Below are positions 54,204 to 63,316 of a stretch of 64,000 bases of DNA, one piece after another. The notes beneath the pieces were generated by a model that searched no databases, was not told the DNA's origin, and saw only the letters and a program-made list of their open reading frames with translations. Location: the NCBI GenBank assembly GCA_037445895.1, contig JBBIJO010000011.1:1-64000 (forward strand), written 5' to 3'. Both the position numbers and the translations under genes were made by a program. The stretch is from JBBIJO01 sp037445895 (GTDB taxonomy: Bacteria; Bacteroidota; Ignavibacteria; Kapaibacteriales; UBA2268). Within the stretch, counting starts at the first letter, position 1; each line of letters opens with the position of its first letter.

Positions 54204-54214
54204 CGTAATTACAT

Positions 54215-55426
54215 TTAATAATATAAGTGTATTTGCAAAGCCCATCGAGTCGATTCGTTCTCGACCGTTTTCAAATAGCGGTATTCAGTGATAATTTCAA
54301 TATATGGAATAAGGAAGATTTTAACCCCCAACATCGCTTGCTTATTGTTTATTTTCCAATGGTTTTCTGGCGTAATTTGCAAATCAGTTTTGCCAAATTC
54401 TATTCTTGTAAAAGGAATCACCCCCCGAGTTAAAACATAATATGCTTTTATAATCCAGTTCGTAGTTTTTCGTAAATTTTTCAAAGAAGATGTGGCAAGT
54501 TCGCCGTAAACAACAAAATCTTCAAATAATCCAAGCCCGATAAAACTCGAAGAATAAATAAAATTTCCATTAACCAAAATCGAGCTACCCAGTAATGAAT
54601 GTGTAACTATATCTTCGAGCAGAGGTAAATAAAAAATAGTTTTAGCGGTAAAGGACGGGTTTTTGCTCGAAACAATTGGAATATTTCCAAAAATTGTAAC
54701 TTTCGAAAGAAAACGCGAATGGAAAGCACCCAAAAACAAATCAACAAATTCAAGTTTATTGAACGAAAGCTCTGCCCCAAATTCCGAATAATCGGGAGGA
54801 AACAAAGTCGATGTCCCATCGATTGAAGCAATTCGACGATCGAAACTTGTCATATCGCAATCGCGAATTCCAATCGAAGGCTGAAATTTACCAACTCGAA
54901 GCGAAGGGAATACCCCCCCAAAATCTAAATTTGCCGAAGCCATCCAGTTGTCTTGCCCTTGAAACACTATTCGACCAAGATTGTATTGAGCATTAAGGTT
55001 CAAGAGCGAAGATGGCGTTATTGAAACATAAAATCCGGCTTCCATAGGGAATATTTTCCGTTTAGCAAGCTCGGTTTTGTGTGAACGTGCAGTTTGAAAC
55101 CGGAAATCGTATCCAAAAGCAAAGCCGTTTGGAAAAGTTGTTCTATTGGCTGTATCGGCACCAATATTCAAGTCGTAGGCATACTTTTCTTTGTCGAACA
55201 AATTATAAATTTTCTGTATGGTTTCGTTTCCAATTGGAAAATACGAAGCATCTCGGAGAAACTTCCAGCCAAATTCGGTTCTAACACCACCACCTTGTGG
55301 ATTTATATGGCATTTAGAACATTTATTACCCGTCCAAAATGCAAATTCAGGAGTCGAAAATAATTCAAATGCAAAAAAGAGAAAAAACAGGAATGCTAAC
55401 CAAAAACTAATTTTCTCGTCTCTCAT
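54215..55426 (-). CDS. Outer-membrane porin-like barrel with an N-terminal c-type haem motif
   Basis: The 403-residue product has a signal peptide (ISFWLAFLFFLFFAFELFS), and right after it comes a haem-binding CSKCH near residues 35-39, then NPQGGGVRTEFGWKFL. From about residue 80 on it consists of beta-barrel strands (GFAFGYDFRFQTAR, AGFYVSITPSSLLNLNAQYN, FIGLGLFEDFVVYGE) ending in an aromatic pair (LQIHLYY). So a single haem would sit on the periplasmic side of an outer-membrane pore. The ATG overlaps the stop of the cytochrome gene upstream (ATGA). Together they could form a minimal electron conduit across the outer membrane (inference). Confidence 0.75.
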   Translation of the reverse strand: MRDEKISFWLAFLFFLFFAFELFSTPEFAFWTGNKCSKCHINPQGGGVRTEFGWKFLRDASYFPIGNETIQKIYNLFDKEKYAYDLNIGADTANRTTFPNGFAFGYDFRFQTARSHKTELAKRKIFPMEAGFYVSITPSSLLNLNAQYNLGRIVFQGQDNWMASANLDFGGVFPSLRVGKFQPSIGIRDCDMTSFDRRIASIDGTSTLFPPDYSEFGAELSFNKLEFVDLFLGAFHSRFLSKVTIFGNIPIVSSKNPSFTAKTIFYLPLLEDIVTHSLLGSSILVNGNFIYSSSFIGLGLFEDFVVYGELATSSLKNLRKTTNWIIKAYYVLTRGVIPFTRIEFGKTDLQITPENHWKINNKQAMLGVKIFLIPYIEIITEYRYLKTVENESTRWALQIHLYY

Positions 55427-55851
55427 TGATGAACCGGAAGTTTACCTTCCTTCCTTGCTTTTATTACATCTTTCTCCGTAACTTCTATATTCATCGAATT
55501 CAATTCTTTGAAAACGTATTCAAGGATTAACGCAACGTCGGAATCGGTCAAGTTTTTTTCGATTTCAGTCGTCATAACCCCATAATATACTTCTCCGTTA
55601 ACAACGATTTTTCCACTACGTCCGTAAATCATTCCTCGTAGAAGCTCGATTTTATTCCCCTTTTGAACATAATCGGAATTTTTCAATGGCGGATAAACTC
55701 CTTTGATACCACGCCCATCTTTGCGATGGCATTTCGAGCATTGCTCAATAAACAATTTACTGGCTTTTTCACGTTCGAAATCCTCCGAACAAAAGCCAAA
55801 AACAACCACCACTAAAAATAAACATATCACCAAAGCAGAATATTTCGACAT
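55423..55851 (-). CDS. Periplasmic mono-haem cytochrome c
   Basis: A 142-residue protein with a signal peptide (ALVICLFLVVVVFGFCSED; the Cys might also be a lipid anchor). The haem site is CSKCH near residue 36 in EQCSKCHRKDGRGIKGVYPPL, a small class I cytochrome motif as in cbb3-CcoP-like and nitrite-reductase-linked cytochromes. GVMTTEIEKNLTDSDVALILEYV supplies the Met ligand and the last helix. It overlaps the haem-porin gene by 4 bases and follows the OmpA/SPOR lipoprotein gene after 18 bases. Confidence 0.88.
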   Translation of the reverse strand: MSKYSALVICLFLVVVVFGFCSEDFEREKASKLFIEQCSKCHRKDGRGIKGVYPPLKNSDYVQKGNKIELLRGMIYGRSGKIVVNGEVYYGVMTTEIEKNLTDSDVALILEYVFKELNSMNIEVTEKDVIKARKEGKLPVHQ

Positions 55852-55869
55852 TTATTTCCGTTTTACTTA

Positions 55870-57723
55870 TTATTCAACAACAGAATAGGTCTTGTATTTT
55901 TTTAGAACCACTCGCGAGGTTCGTTCAGCTTCCTCGAAATTCGAATATCCCCAAAGAACTATCCGGTAACGAACGTCATTATTAATAAGAATTCTATCGT
56001 AATATGCCTTAAAGCCGCGGCGTTCCCAAACATTTATCTCGCTCTCCGCTTTTTCTTCGCTTTCGAGTGTATCGACAACAACTGTATAAGGAAAAACAGA
56101 CGGGTGCAGCCAACGAATTTCGACTCTTCGATTCAGCATTTTACTTCGTTCGTCGTCCTCTAGTTGGAAAAGTGGCTTCGACGTGCCTTTCCCTTTTACT
56201 TTTACTTGCGAAAAATTCACTCCTAAACTCAATAAATGTCGCTTAACATCATTCGCACGCGCCAACGATAAATCTGATGGTTTAAAATGATATTCATCGA
56301 GACTCGCGGTGCCAATTAGTTCCACAGAAAGGTCGGGATGTTCTATTAAAATTTTAGCAAGACTGTATATTCCGGGTAAATATTCACTTGCAGTTAAAGT
56401 ATCAAGAAAATTAAACAATGAAACTGCCTGGTAATATGTATAAAAAGTTTTTTGTTCAAACGGAACCACAAAGAAATCCGAAAATTCAAAAGAAGAGCTT
56501 CGAACGGTTAAACGATAATTTCCTTCTTTGCAACTTTCTTCTCCGAGGCGATTTTTCCCAGAAATCTTATACACATACTTTTCGGAAAGAATTATCTCGC
56601 GAAGAACATCACTGATTTTTCCAAAATCATTCCAAAGTAGATGATAGGTTCTACCACCTGTTGGTTCCGATATACCTTTAAATGTTGCAAAAGAAAACTC
56701 ATTCCCAACCCCAATAACATTTAAGTTGATATCTTTCTTTGTAGCAATCTCTAAAATATCATCTGGAGTATAAACAACCGAAGCATTATCGGAATTATTC
56801 GTAATTAAAATTACCATAGAGTTGGAGCTGTCGGGTATCGAAAGAATTAAATTATATAGCGATTTGTATATTGCCGAAAGTTCAACGTCGGGTTTCAGAG
56901 TAATTTTTTGCAAATCCCAATATCCTTTGTCGAAATTTTCAATTGGTATCAAAGTTTGCAAATCATTCCCAAAAACAGCAAGCGAAAATCCATCGTCATT
57001 ACCAAGAAACTTTACTCCTTCGGCAATCATCGTCATCGGATTGGAACCATTCAATAAAATTCCTTTATCGATAAGCAAATAACAGAAAATCTTATCTTTG
57101 TATTGGTAATTCTGTGGAAAATCAAGATTCTCGCGATAGGCGCGGCTACCACATCCTTGAGAAAGTTCAACTTTTACGTCCGAAGTAAAACTAGTTATAT
57201 CCTTAACAAAATTACCAAATTCATCTAACAAAATAAAATCTAATTCGACGTCGTTATTCTGCTTATCTAATTTCCCTCGAACAATCCTCATTTGCGAAAC
57301 TTTATCGAGCGAACCCTTTACCATACCACTAAAATATTCGGAGCGCTCTGTGTTTTGCAATGTTTCAATATCGGGCGAAATTAATGGGCCTCGTTGAATT
57401 GGAACCGATGACAACTTCGTCGGGTCTTCACCTTTTTTAACAACAATATAAACATATTGAACAAGGCTGTCGCCACTCTCGTTGAAAGCAATAATATCAT
57501 ATCGAGTAGAATTATATGGCTGAACAACGAAAGAGTCGCGAGCGTTAAATTTTTTATCGTCGCCAGCAATTTTAACATATCTCGCGTTCGAGAAGTCCCA
57601 CGAAATAATGCTACTATCACCTTCGTAAATTTCTTGGTAGCCTGAAATTCTGTTCAATTGGATTTTGCTGCCCGAACAAGCAATAACCATACACAGCAAA
57701 GTTAAGATTGTAAATCTTTTCAT
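55870..57723 (-). CDS. Lipoprotein with Ig-like, vWA-like, OmpA and SPOR domains
   Basis: Lipobox CMVIACSG (Cys16) is followed by an Ig-like domain (about residues 25-95), then a vWA-like domain (about 205-390: YLLIDKG in place of the MIDAS DxSxS, and NSMVILITNNSDNAS). An OmpA-type peptidoglycan-binding domain covers about 430-535 (VELIGTASLDEYHF with the Asp, and MLNRRVEIRW with the Arg). A C-terminal SPOR-like domain of about 70 residues follows (PYTVVVDTLESEEKAE ... YRIVLWGYSNFEEAE). Two peptidoglycan-binding modules plus a lipid anchor point to a tie between outer membrane and cell wall. I know no characterised protein with this order. The MIDAS is degenerate, so metal binding is doubtful. 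The gene lies 11 bases after the clpB-like gene. Confidence 0.8.
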   Translation of the reverse strand: MKRFTILTLLCMVIACSGSKIQLNRISGYQEIYEGDSSIISWDFSNARYVKIAGDDKKFNARDSFVVQPYNSTRYDIIAFNESGDSLVQYVYIVVKKGEDPTKLSSVPIQRGPLISPDIETLQNTERSEYFSGMVKGSLDKVSQMRIVRGKLDKQNNDVELDFILLDEFGNFVKDITSFTSDVKVELSQGCGSRAYRENLDFPQNYQYKDKIFCYLLIDKGILLNGSNPMTMIAEGVKFLGNDDGFSLAVFGNDLQTLIPIENFDKGYWDLQKITLKPDVELSAIYKSLYNLILSIPDSSNSMVILITNNSDNASVVYTPDDILEIATKKDINLNVIGVGNEFSFATFKGISEPTGGRTYHLLWNDFGKISDVLREIILSEKYVYKISGKNRLGEESCKEGNYRLTVRSSSFEFSDFFVVPFEQKTFYTYYQAVSLFNFLDTLTASEYLPGIYSLAKILIEHPDLSVELIGTASLDEYHFKPSDLSLARANDVKRHLLSLGVNFSQVKVKGKGTSKPLFQLEDDERSKMLNRRVEIRWLHPSVFPYTVVVDTLESEEKAESEINVWERRGFKAYYDRILINNDVRYRIVLWGYSNFEEAERTSRVVLKKYKTYSVVE

Positions 57724-57734
57724 CTATTTAAAAT

Positions 57735-59054
57735 TTAAACTTTTGAAAACACAAATTCTCCATTTTGCGAAGAAACCTTTATAGTATCGCCCGATATGAA
57801 CTTTCCTTCTAAAATCATCAGCGAGAGTTTATCGACTATATGTTTTTGTATTGCACGTTTCAGCGGTCGAGCACCGAATTGAGTATCGAATCCAAGAGAC
57901 GAAATCAACTCGGTTGCCGAATCATCGATTTCGAGAGTTATACCATTCTCTTCGAGTTTGCTACGAACTCTATTTAGCTGTAGTATTGCAATTTTCCTAA
58001 TTTCTTCGCTGGTAAGCGGTTTAAATACAATTATATCATCTATTCGGTTCAAAAATTCAGGACGCAACCGCCGTTTCAATAATTCGAATATCTCATCATT
58101 CAATCGTTCCATCAACATCTCGCGATTCCCCACATTAATTGTTTCTAATTTTTCCTGTATCAATTCTGTCCCAAGATTCGACGTCATAATGATTATTGTA
58201 TTCTTGAAATTTACAGTCCGACCTTTGCTATCGGTTAAACGGCCATCGTCGAGAACTTGCAAAAGTATATTGAAAACTTCGGGATGCGCTTTTTCGATTT
58301 CGTCGAGCAAAACAACCGAGTAAGGTCGTCGCCGAACTGCTTCGGTGAGCTGTCCCCCCTCTTCGTAGCCAACATAACCCGGTGGGGCCCCAACCAATCG
58401 TGAGACCGAAAATCGCTCCATATATTCGCTCATATCAATCCGAACCATTGCGTTTTCGTCGTCGAAAAGGAATTCAGCAAGAGCCCGTGCAAGTTCTGTT
58501 TTTCCAACCCCCGTACTCCCCAGAAAGATGAAGGAGCCTATTGGACGATTTGCGTCCTGCAACCCGACACGCGAACGTCGTATCGCATTAGCAACCGACG
58601 AAACTGCTCTTTCTTGGTCAACAAGCCGTTGATGTATACGGTCTTCCATCTGCAAAAGCTTAGAACGTTCCGTCTCTAACATCCGTTGAACTGGAATTCC
58701 AGTCCATTTCGAAACTACTTCGGCAATATCTTCGGCATCGACTTCTTCTTTAAGCATTTTACTGTCTCGCTGAAGTTCTGCAAGACGCTCGTTTGCATTG
58801 ATTAATTTTTTCTCGAGTTCAAGAATTAAACCATAGCGAATTTCGGCAACACGAGCGAGATTGCCCTGCCGTTCGTATTCATCGGATTGAACTCGCAAAT
58901 TCTCGATTTCAGCTTTATAGTTACGAATTTCTTGAATAAGTTGTTTTTCGCTGTCCCAGTGTTGGCGTAGTCGGTCGCGCTCTTGCTTTAATTCAGCCAA
59001 TTCCTTTTCGATTTCTTCCAATCTTGCTTTTGTTGCCTGAATTGTATCGACCAT
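57735..59054 (-). CDS. clpB: N-terminally truncated ClpB (half of M domain plus second AAA+ domain)
   Basis: The 439 residues match only the C-terminal half of the ClpB disaggregase. Residues 1-100 are the later part of the coiled-coil M domain (KELAELKQERDRLRQHW). The second AAA+ module follows with EVVSKWTGIPV near 112, Walker A GSTGVGKT (179-186), pore loop GYVGYE near 226, Walker B VVLLDEIEK near 247, sensor IIIMTSNLG and arginine-finger region LRPEFLNRIDD. The N-domain and first AAA+ domain (about 420 residues) are missing. An in-frame TGA lies 9-11 bases upstream of the ATG, and the 250 bases before it hold no ClpB sequence. So this is a gene remnant expressed as a half protein, or a functional short form. 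Confidence 0.85.
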   Translation of the reverse strand: MVDTIQATKARLEEIEKELAELKQERDRLRQHWDSEKQLIQEIRNYKAEIENLRVQSDEYERQGNLARVAEIRYGLILELEKKLINANERLAELQRDSKMLKEEVDAEDIAEVVSKWTGIPVQRMLETERSKLLQMEDRIHQRLVDQERAVSSVANAIRRSRVGLQDANRPIGSFIFLGSTGVGKTELARALAEFLFDDENAMVRIDMSEYMERFSVSRLVGAPPGYVGYEEGGQLTEAVRRRPYSVVLLDEIEKAHPEVFNILLQVLDDGRLTDSKGRTVNFKNTIIIMTSNLGTELIQEKLETINVGNREMLMERLNDEIFELLKRRLRPEFLNRIDDIIVFKPLTSEEIRKIAILQLNRVRSKLEENGITLEIDDSATELISSLGFDTQFGARPLKRAIQKHIVDKLSLMILEGKFISGDTIKVSSQNGEFVFSKV

Positions 59055-59305
59055 ATTAAATCAAATTCACAACATTACCAAATAACGAATTTATAAATAA
59101 ATTATGAAATAGTATCGTCGCCTGGTCTTTTAATCACAAATTTCTCTTGCATCCGTATTTCACTTTTCGCCTACTTCCATTTTTTCCTACTCACAAAGTA
59201 ATGGAGGAGACAAATAAGTTTCGTGGGGAAAAATCTTACGAAAGGAGCCCAATTATACAAATGAGTATATGCAATTGCAAACTATCATTATCACTATTTA
59301 GAAAC

Positions 59306-60505
59306 TCAACTACGAGTACTTATTACCTCGTTATACTTCTCGAAAATTGTTCTGAAATTTTTTTCTGCCGAATAGTAGCGTTCGATAAATTTTCTGGCTC
59401 TCGAACCGCATAGTCTTGCTCCATCGAAATTATTCATTAGTTGAATAATTACGTCGGCAAATTTTTTCGATTCATCGGCAATAAATAACCCATCGTCACT
59501 TTTAGCAGTAATGCCCTCGGCTCCTATGCTGGTCGAAACAACTGGTAACTCCATCGCCATTGCCTCCAGTATTTTCACGCGAATTCCACCACCAACAAAT
59601 AATGGAGATATGCTGATATTAGCTCGGTTATAATATGACTGGACTTGTGGGACATATCCTATGATGTTGACATTGCGATAATTTTTAAGCCAAAGCGGTG
59701 GATTTTTCCCTAAAACAGTTAAAATTGCCTGTGGAGTGGACTCTAAAACAAGAGGAAAAACCTTGTCTAAAAACCATTTCAAACCGCTTACGTTATGTTT
59801 CCACGTATGAGTAGTTGCATATACAATTTCGTAAGGATTCCTTTGGATTGACTCATCTATTTGCCAAAAATTCAAATCGACGCCAAAAGGAACAACAACA
59901 ATGTTGGCATTAGGCGAAAGTTCCTTTGCACGTTCATAGTCGTGTTGAGTAAGTACGAAGCTTATATCTGACATCGAAATTGAGTTTGCTTCTGCATTTC
60001 GCAGAACATTTGTTTGCTGCTTTAAAAAAATCCAACTCGGGGTTAAAGGATTGCATTTTTCTAAATATCTTTGCCAAATTATCCACTCGACGTTGTGTAA
60101 AAACAAACCCAATGGTTTCCGCGTAATTTCCTTTAGCCAAATACCCAACGAAGCAAGCGAAGTATGGTCAACGTGGATTAAGTCGAACTCCAGCAAAGGT
60201 AGCAGTTTTTCGAAATCCTTCCGAATTCTATTCGTGAAAAACTTTTCTGTAAAAATTGGCTTATTCAACAAGAAATATTTGATAATTTTTGGAATAGTGT
60301 TATTAGTATTATAACGGTATGGAATGGGAGTGCAGAACTCTTGTAGATGGCTCACGTGTTCAACTTGGACGTCTTCTTTCGAAAAGGCAAACAGTGTTAC
60401 ATCGGCTCCATTTCGGCACAATTCACGGAGGATATTGTAAATGCCGATTCTCCCACCGCTATCGCGTGGAAACGGCAATTGTGGAACAATCTGCAAGATT
60501 TTCAT
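59306..60505 (-). CDS. Glycosyltransferase, GT-B fold (family 4-like)
   Basis: A 399-residue cytosolic or membrane-bound sugar transferase. LQIVPQLPFPRDSGGRIGIYN opens the N-terminal Rossmann domain. The C-terminal domain has IVYATTHTWKHNVSGLKWF, then SPLFVGGGIRVKILEAMAMELPVVST (about residues 305-330), the donor-nucleotide block with the conserved Glu pair spacing, and SIGAEGI. Resembles transferases of capsule or exopolysaccharide clusters. It overlaps the family 2 transferase upstream by 4 bases, so both probably build one surface glycan. Acceptor and donor unknown. Confidence 0.88.
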   Translation of the reverse strand: MKILQIVPQLPFPRDSGGRIGIYNILRELCRNGADVTLFAFSKEDVQVEHVSHLQEFCTPIPYRYNTNNTIPKIIKYFLLNKPIFTEKFFTNRIRKDFEKLLPLLEFDLIHVDHTSLASLGIWLKEITRKPLGLFLHNVEWIIWQRYLEKCNPLTPSWIFLKQQTNVLRNAEANSISMSDISFVLTQHDYERAKELSPNANIVVVPFGVDLNFWQIDESIQRNPYEIVYATTHTWKHNVSGLKWFLDKVFPLVLESTPQAILTVLGKNPPLWLKNYRNVNIIGYVPQVQSYYNRANISISPLFVGGGIRVKILEAMAMELPVVSTSIGAEGITAKSDDGLFIADESKKFADVIIQLMNNFDGARLCGSRARKFIERYYSAEKNFRTIFEKYNEVISTRS

Positions 60506-61437
60506 TCCTTTCGCTTGAATTTTCGGAACATTATTGCTTTATAATCTTCGATGAAATTATACCATACACTACCCGATATTGTTAATATTGCTATTTTATC
60601 TTTCGGCACTACCAAACGTTCAGTCCGATAGGTATGGATTGCAGTCGAAACCATCGAGAAAAAGAACTCTACAAGCCGCAGGAAACCGACTCCACGAAGA
60701 ACCCCCTCAAGCATTTGAAATATAAAAATAGCAAACGAACGACCAACAGCACGCCAAAAAGGAAAGTATCGCCAAGTATAGCGCATAAATTGCATAGAAC
60801 TTAGTAGCCAACGCTCCTTTTGGAAACGTTCAAGATTCGATGCAAAGTGCAGGAAACGTATATTCGGAAAGTAACGAATATTAAAACCAGCAATGATTGC
60901 CCGTGCAGCAAAATCGAATTCTTCGTAGCCAAAACCATTAAATCCTCCGATTGTATCGAAAACTTTCCTTCGGATTGCCACTCCTCCACCCGAGAAACCG
61001 CAGGAAGGATAACCTTTCGATGGAACATTTACCTTGTCCACATACTTTTTATACCAATGCCATACTTCGTATCCCCGACGCACTTCAACATCTTCGGCAG
61101 CTATAATATCAATATCAGGGTATTTTTGAAAAATATCAACTACTTTTTCGAACACATCCGAACTTTCGGGAAAGGAATCGCTATCGCAACGCCATATAAT
61201 ATCACCGCTGGATTTATATACCCCTAAAATGATGGAACGTATGTCGAAGTTCTCGGGCAGCCACTCATAATAAACCATTGGAAAAATATGTGGTATACTC
61301 TCCTTTGTCCCGTCGGTCGAGCCATTGTCGATTACGACAATTTCCTTGTTTGGATATGTTTGATTTAAAAAGCCTGAAATAGTTCGAATCAAATCATCTT
61401 TCCTGTTTCGGGTTACGATTACGACACTTACCTTCAT
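60502..61437 (-). CDS. Glycosyltransferase family 2
   Basis: A GT-A enzyme of 311 residues from ATG 61437 (a frame to 61449 exists). VSVVIVTRNRKDDLIRTI opens it; IVVIDNGSTDGT, IIWRCDSDSFPESSD (DxD metal and nucleotide site near residues 90-95) and PSCGFSGGGVAIRRKVF with GFGYEEFDFAARA follow. The C-terminal part has hydrophobic stretches (FAIFIFQMLEGVLRGVGF) that may hold it to the membrane. The 4-base overlap with the GT-B gene indicates joint translation. Confidence 0.9.
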   Translation of the reverse strand: MKVSVVIVTRNRKDDLIRTISGFLNQTYPNKEIVVIDNGSTDGTKESIPHIFPMVYYEWLPENFDIRSIILGVYKSSGDIIWRCDSDSFPESSDVFEKVVDIFQKYPDIDIIAAEDVEVRRGYEVWHWYKKYVDKVNVPSKGYPSCGFSGGGVAIRRKVFDTIGGFNGFGYEEFDFAARAIIAGFNIRYFPNIRFLHFASNLERFQKERWLLSSMQFMRYTWRYFPFWRAVGRSFAIFIFQMLEGVLRGVGFLRLVEFFFSMVSTAIHTYRTERLVVPKDKIAILTISGSVWYNFIEDYKAIMFRKFKRKE

Positions 61438-61517
61438 TAAACAAATCAAAAAAATTATAAATTTCGATAATTTACAAAAATAAAATTAACATTTTTCGAT
61501 GAGGTTATAATAAAACA

Positions 61518-62033
61518 ATGGGTAAAATTCAAAATATCGTGTTTTTTGGCGATGGCGCTTGCCCTGTTGGCTCAAAATTGTATGAATTAGCGAAATCAGT
61601 TGGGCATTTATTAGCTTCTCGAGGCATCAATGTTATTACCGGGGGGTATGCTGGAATTATGGATGCTGGTCTAAAAGGAGCTTCATCTTTCGATGTGCAG
61701 CGAATTGCCGTTGTAACAAAATCTTATGGTAATAAAGTTTCGGCTTTTGCAACAAAAACAATTGAAACCGAAAACTATATTAAGCGATTAGACAAACTAA
61801 TTAAGTTAGGCGATGCTTTTGTCGTATTCGAAGGGGGAACAGGAACATTGCTTGAACTAACAGCTATTTGGGCATTGGCAGAAAGAAATTTACTCAAAAA
61901 ACCCGCTTATTGTATTGGTTCTTATTGGAAAAGAATCATCGGTCGCTTCGAAAATGAAAGCAATAGGTTCAAATCGGCACACTCTGTCTTTGTTTTTGTT
62001 GAAACACTCGAAGAGTTGAACGAATTAATTTAA
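61518..62033 (+). CDS. LOG-family (Rossmann, nucleotide-phosphoribohydrolase-like) protein
   Basis: A 171-residue protein of the LOG/TIGR00725-like group. VFFGDGACPVGSKLYE and VITGGYAGIMDAGLKGA form the N-terminal nucleotide site, and FEGGTGTLLELTAIWAL (about residues 114-130) is the PGGxGTxxE signature with Glu. Relatives release cytokinin-type bases from nucleotide monophosphates or have unknown roles. It is a single gene, divergent from the glycosyltransferases. Confidence 0.8.
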   Translation: MGKIQNIVFFGDGACPVGSKLYELAKSVGHLLASRGINVITGGYAGIMDAGLKGASSFDVQRIAVVTKSYGNKVSAFATKTIETENYIKRLDKLIKLGDAFVVFEGGTGTLLELTAIWALAERNLLKKPAYCIGSYWKRIIGRFENESNRFKSAHSVFVFVETLEELNELI

Positions 62034-62568
62034 TGGCTTTTGGATTATTATCGATGCCCATAACAACAGGCAATAAACATAGATAAGAAACTATGTTTTT
62101 GGGGAACAACATTTTGAATTTAACCTTCTTGTAAAAAATATATCATTTTTACTTGGGCTACAAGGTCCAGCAAAAATTCTTGTATGGTCTAACCTTATCG
62201 AAAGCGAAACATCAACCAATTCAATGGGCTGGGAATATCTGCTCGCTTGTTTATCGCACACAGTTCAAGGTATGCACGGGCGAATCATACATTTGAGCGA
62301 CCGACACCAACCTCAATAATATCAATACTATATATATTGTAAATTGTAAACTCAACGTTTTCAATCCGAAACACTGAAACAGCCGACCTACACATTTGAA
62401 ACCATAGTGGACAAATAATACTACTGTATATGCTTCGAGTTGCCTTCGAAAAAAACAGTAGCGACAAAATGAAAAGTGGGAGCGTCCAAAAGTCGACACT
62501 ATTTTTAATTTCCAGATAGACATAAATCCGGTAACTATGCACACTTGAATGGCTATATAGCTTGCTTG
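62034..62568. other. Intergenic stretch, probable decayed sequence, no supported gene
   Basis: 535 bases between the LOG and bshB1 genes. The plus strand has a stop-to-stop frame 62083-62319 (YVFGEQHFEFNLLVK ... KILVWSNLIESETS ... MGWEYLLACL) without an early start codon, and the minus strand has two overlapping frames in different registers, one of them probably chance. No family is recognised. Confidence 0.4.
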
Positions 62569-63315
62569 CTATAGCAATTTCGACAGGCTTGTTATCCCTA
62601 TTGGTTCTACCGAAACGAATGCCTCTGCATAGCGAAAGCCAACCAATGAACCAAAATATCGAGTTCGCGATTCAAGCTCCACTAAAAACTCGGGGCGTGA
62701 AAGCCGTGTTTGTGGCTCGTTCGGACTCGATTTCCCTTCGACATATACTTGCGAAGAATAACATTTAATTGCTTCAATTTTCGTATCCCAAACATCGGAA
62801 ATATCAACAAAGATATGGGGATTACGACGAAAAGGATATGATTGCATATAACAATACATCTTTCGGATACGCCAAGGTTCTTGGTGGATTCCGTCAAACT
62901 CTGTTTCGTAGCGTTTCAACCCACTAAGAAACATTGCCTTTCTAACGATTCGATGAAGCCCTTCGTGGTCAGGATGCTGTTCGAACGACGGACTCATCAA
63001 AACCATTTTAGGACGATATTTCCTTATTGTTTCGACTGTCTTTCGGATTGATTCTCGGTTTGGTTCAAGATTTCCATCTTCTAACCCGAGGTTCTCCCGA
63101 AATGTCGCACCAAGAATGTTCTTCGCTAATTCAGCTTCCTGTAATCGAACTTCGAAGTTGCCACGTGTTCCCATTTCCCCGCGCGTAAAATCGACAACTC
63201 CAACTTTGAAGCCTTCCTTGGCAAATTTAATCACTGTGCCACCACAAGCAATTTCCACATCGTCGGGATGCGAACCAAGAGCAAGAAGTTCAACCTCGTA
63301 TCCATTCATCGACAT
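62569..63315 (-). CDS. bshB1: N-acetylglucosaminyl-malate deacetylase (bacillithiol synthesis)
   Basis: Zinc-dependent LmbE/PIG-L-type deacetylase, second step of bacillithiol synthesis. ALGSHPDDVEIACGGTV near residues 11-27 is the zinc/catalytic motif (HPDDVE), DFTRGEMGTRG near 42 the BshB1 signature, and EQHPDHEGLH near 110 supplies further metal ligands. A length of 248 residues is normal. ATG 63315 is used; ATG 63309 is equally possible. It begins right after rpiB. bshA and bshC are not in the window. Confidence 0.92.
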   Translation of the reverse strand: MSMNGYEVELLALGSHPDDVEIACGGTVIKFAKEGFKVGVVDFTRGEMGTRGNFEVRLQEAELAKNILGATFRENLGLEDGNLEPNRESIRKTVETIRKYRPKMVLMSPSFEQHPDHEGLHRIVRKAMFLSGLKRYETEFDGIHQEPWRIRKMYCYMQSYPFRRNPHIFVDISDVWDTKIEAIKCYSSQVYVEGKSSPNEPQTRLSRPEFLVELESRTRYFGSLVGFRYAEAFVSVEPIGITSLSKLL

Positions 63316-63316
63316 A

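Noticed and set aside
62251..62544. Two overlapping minus-strand frames (62251-62544 and 62285-62542)
   Set aside because: Different registers of the same AT-rich DNA, no ribosome site, no motif; not annotated as genes.
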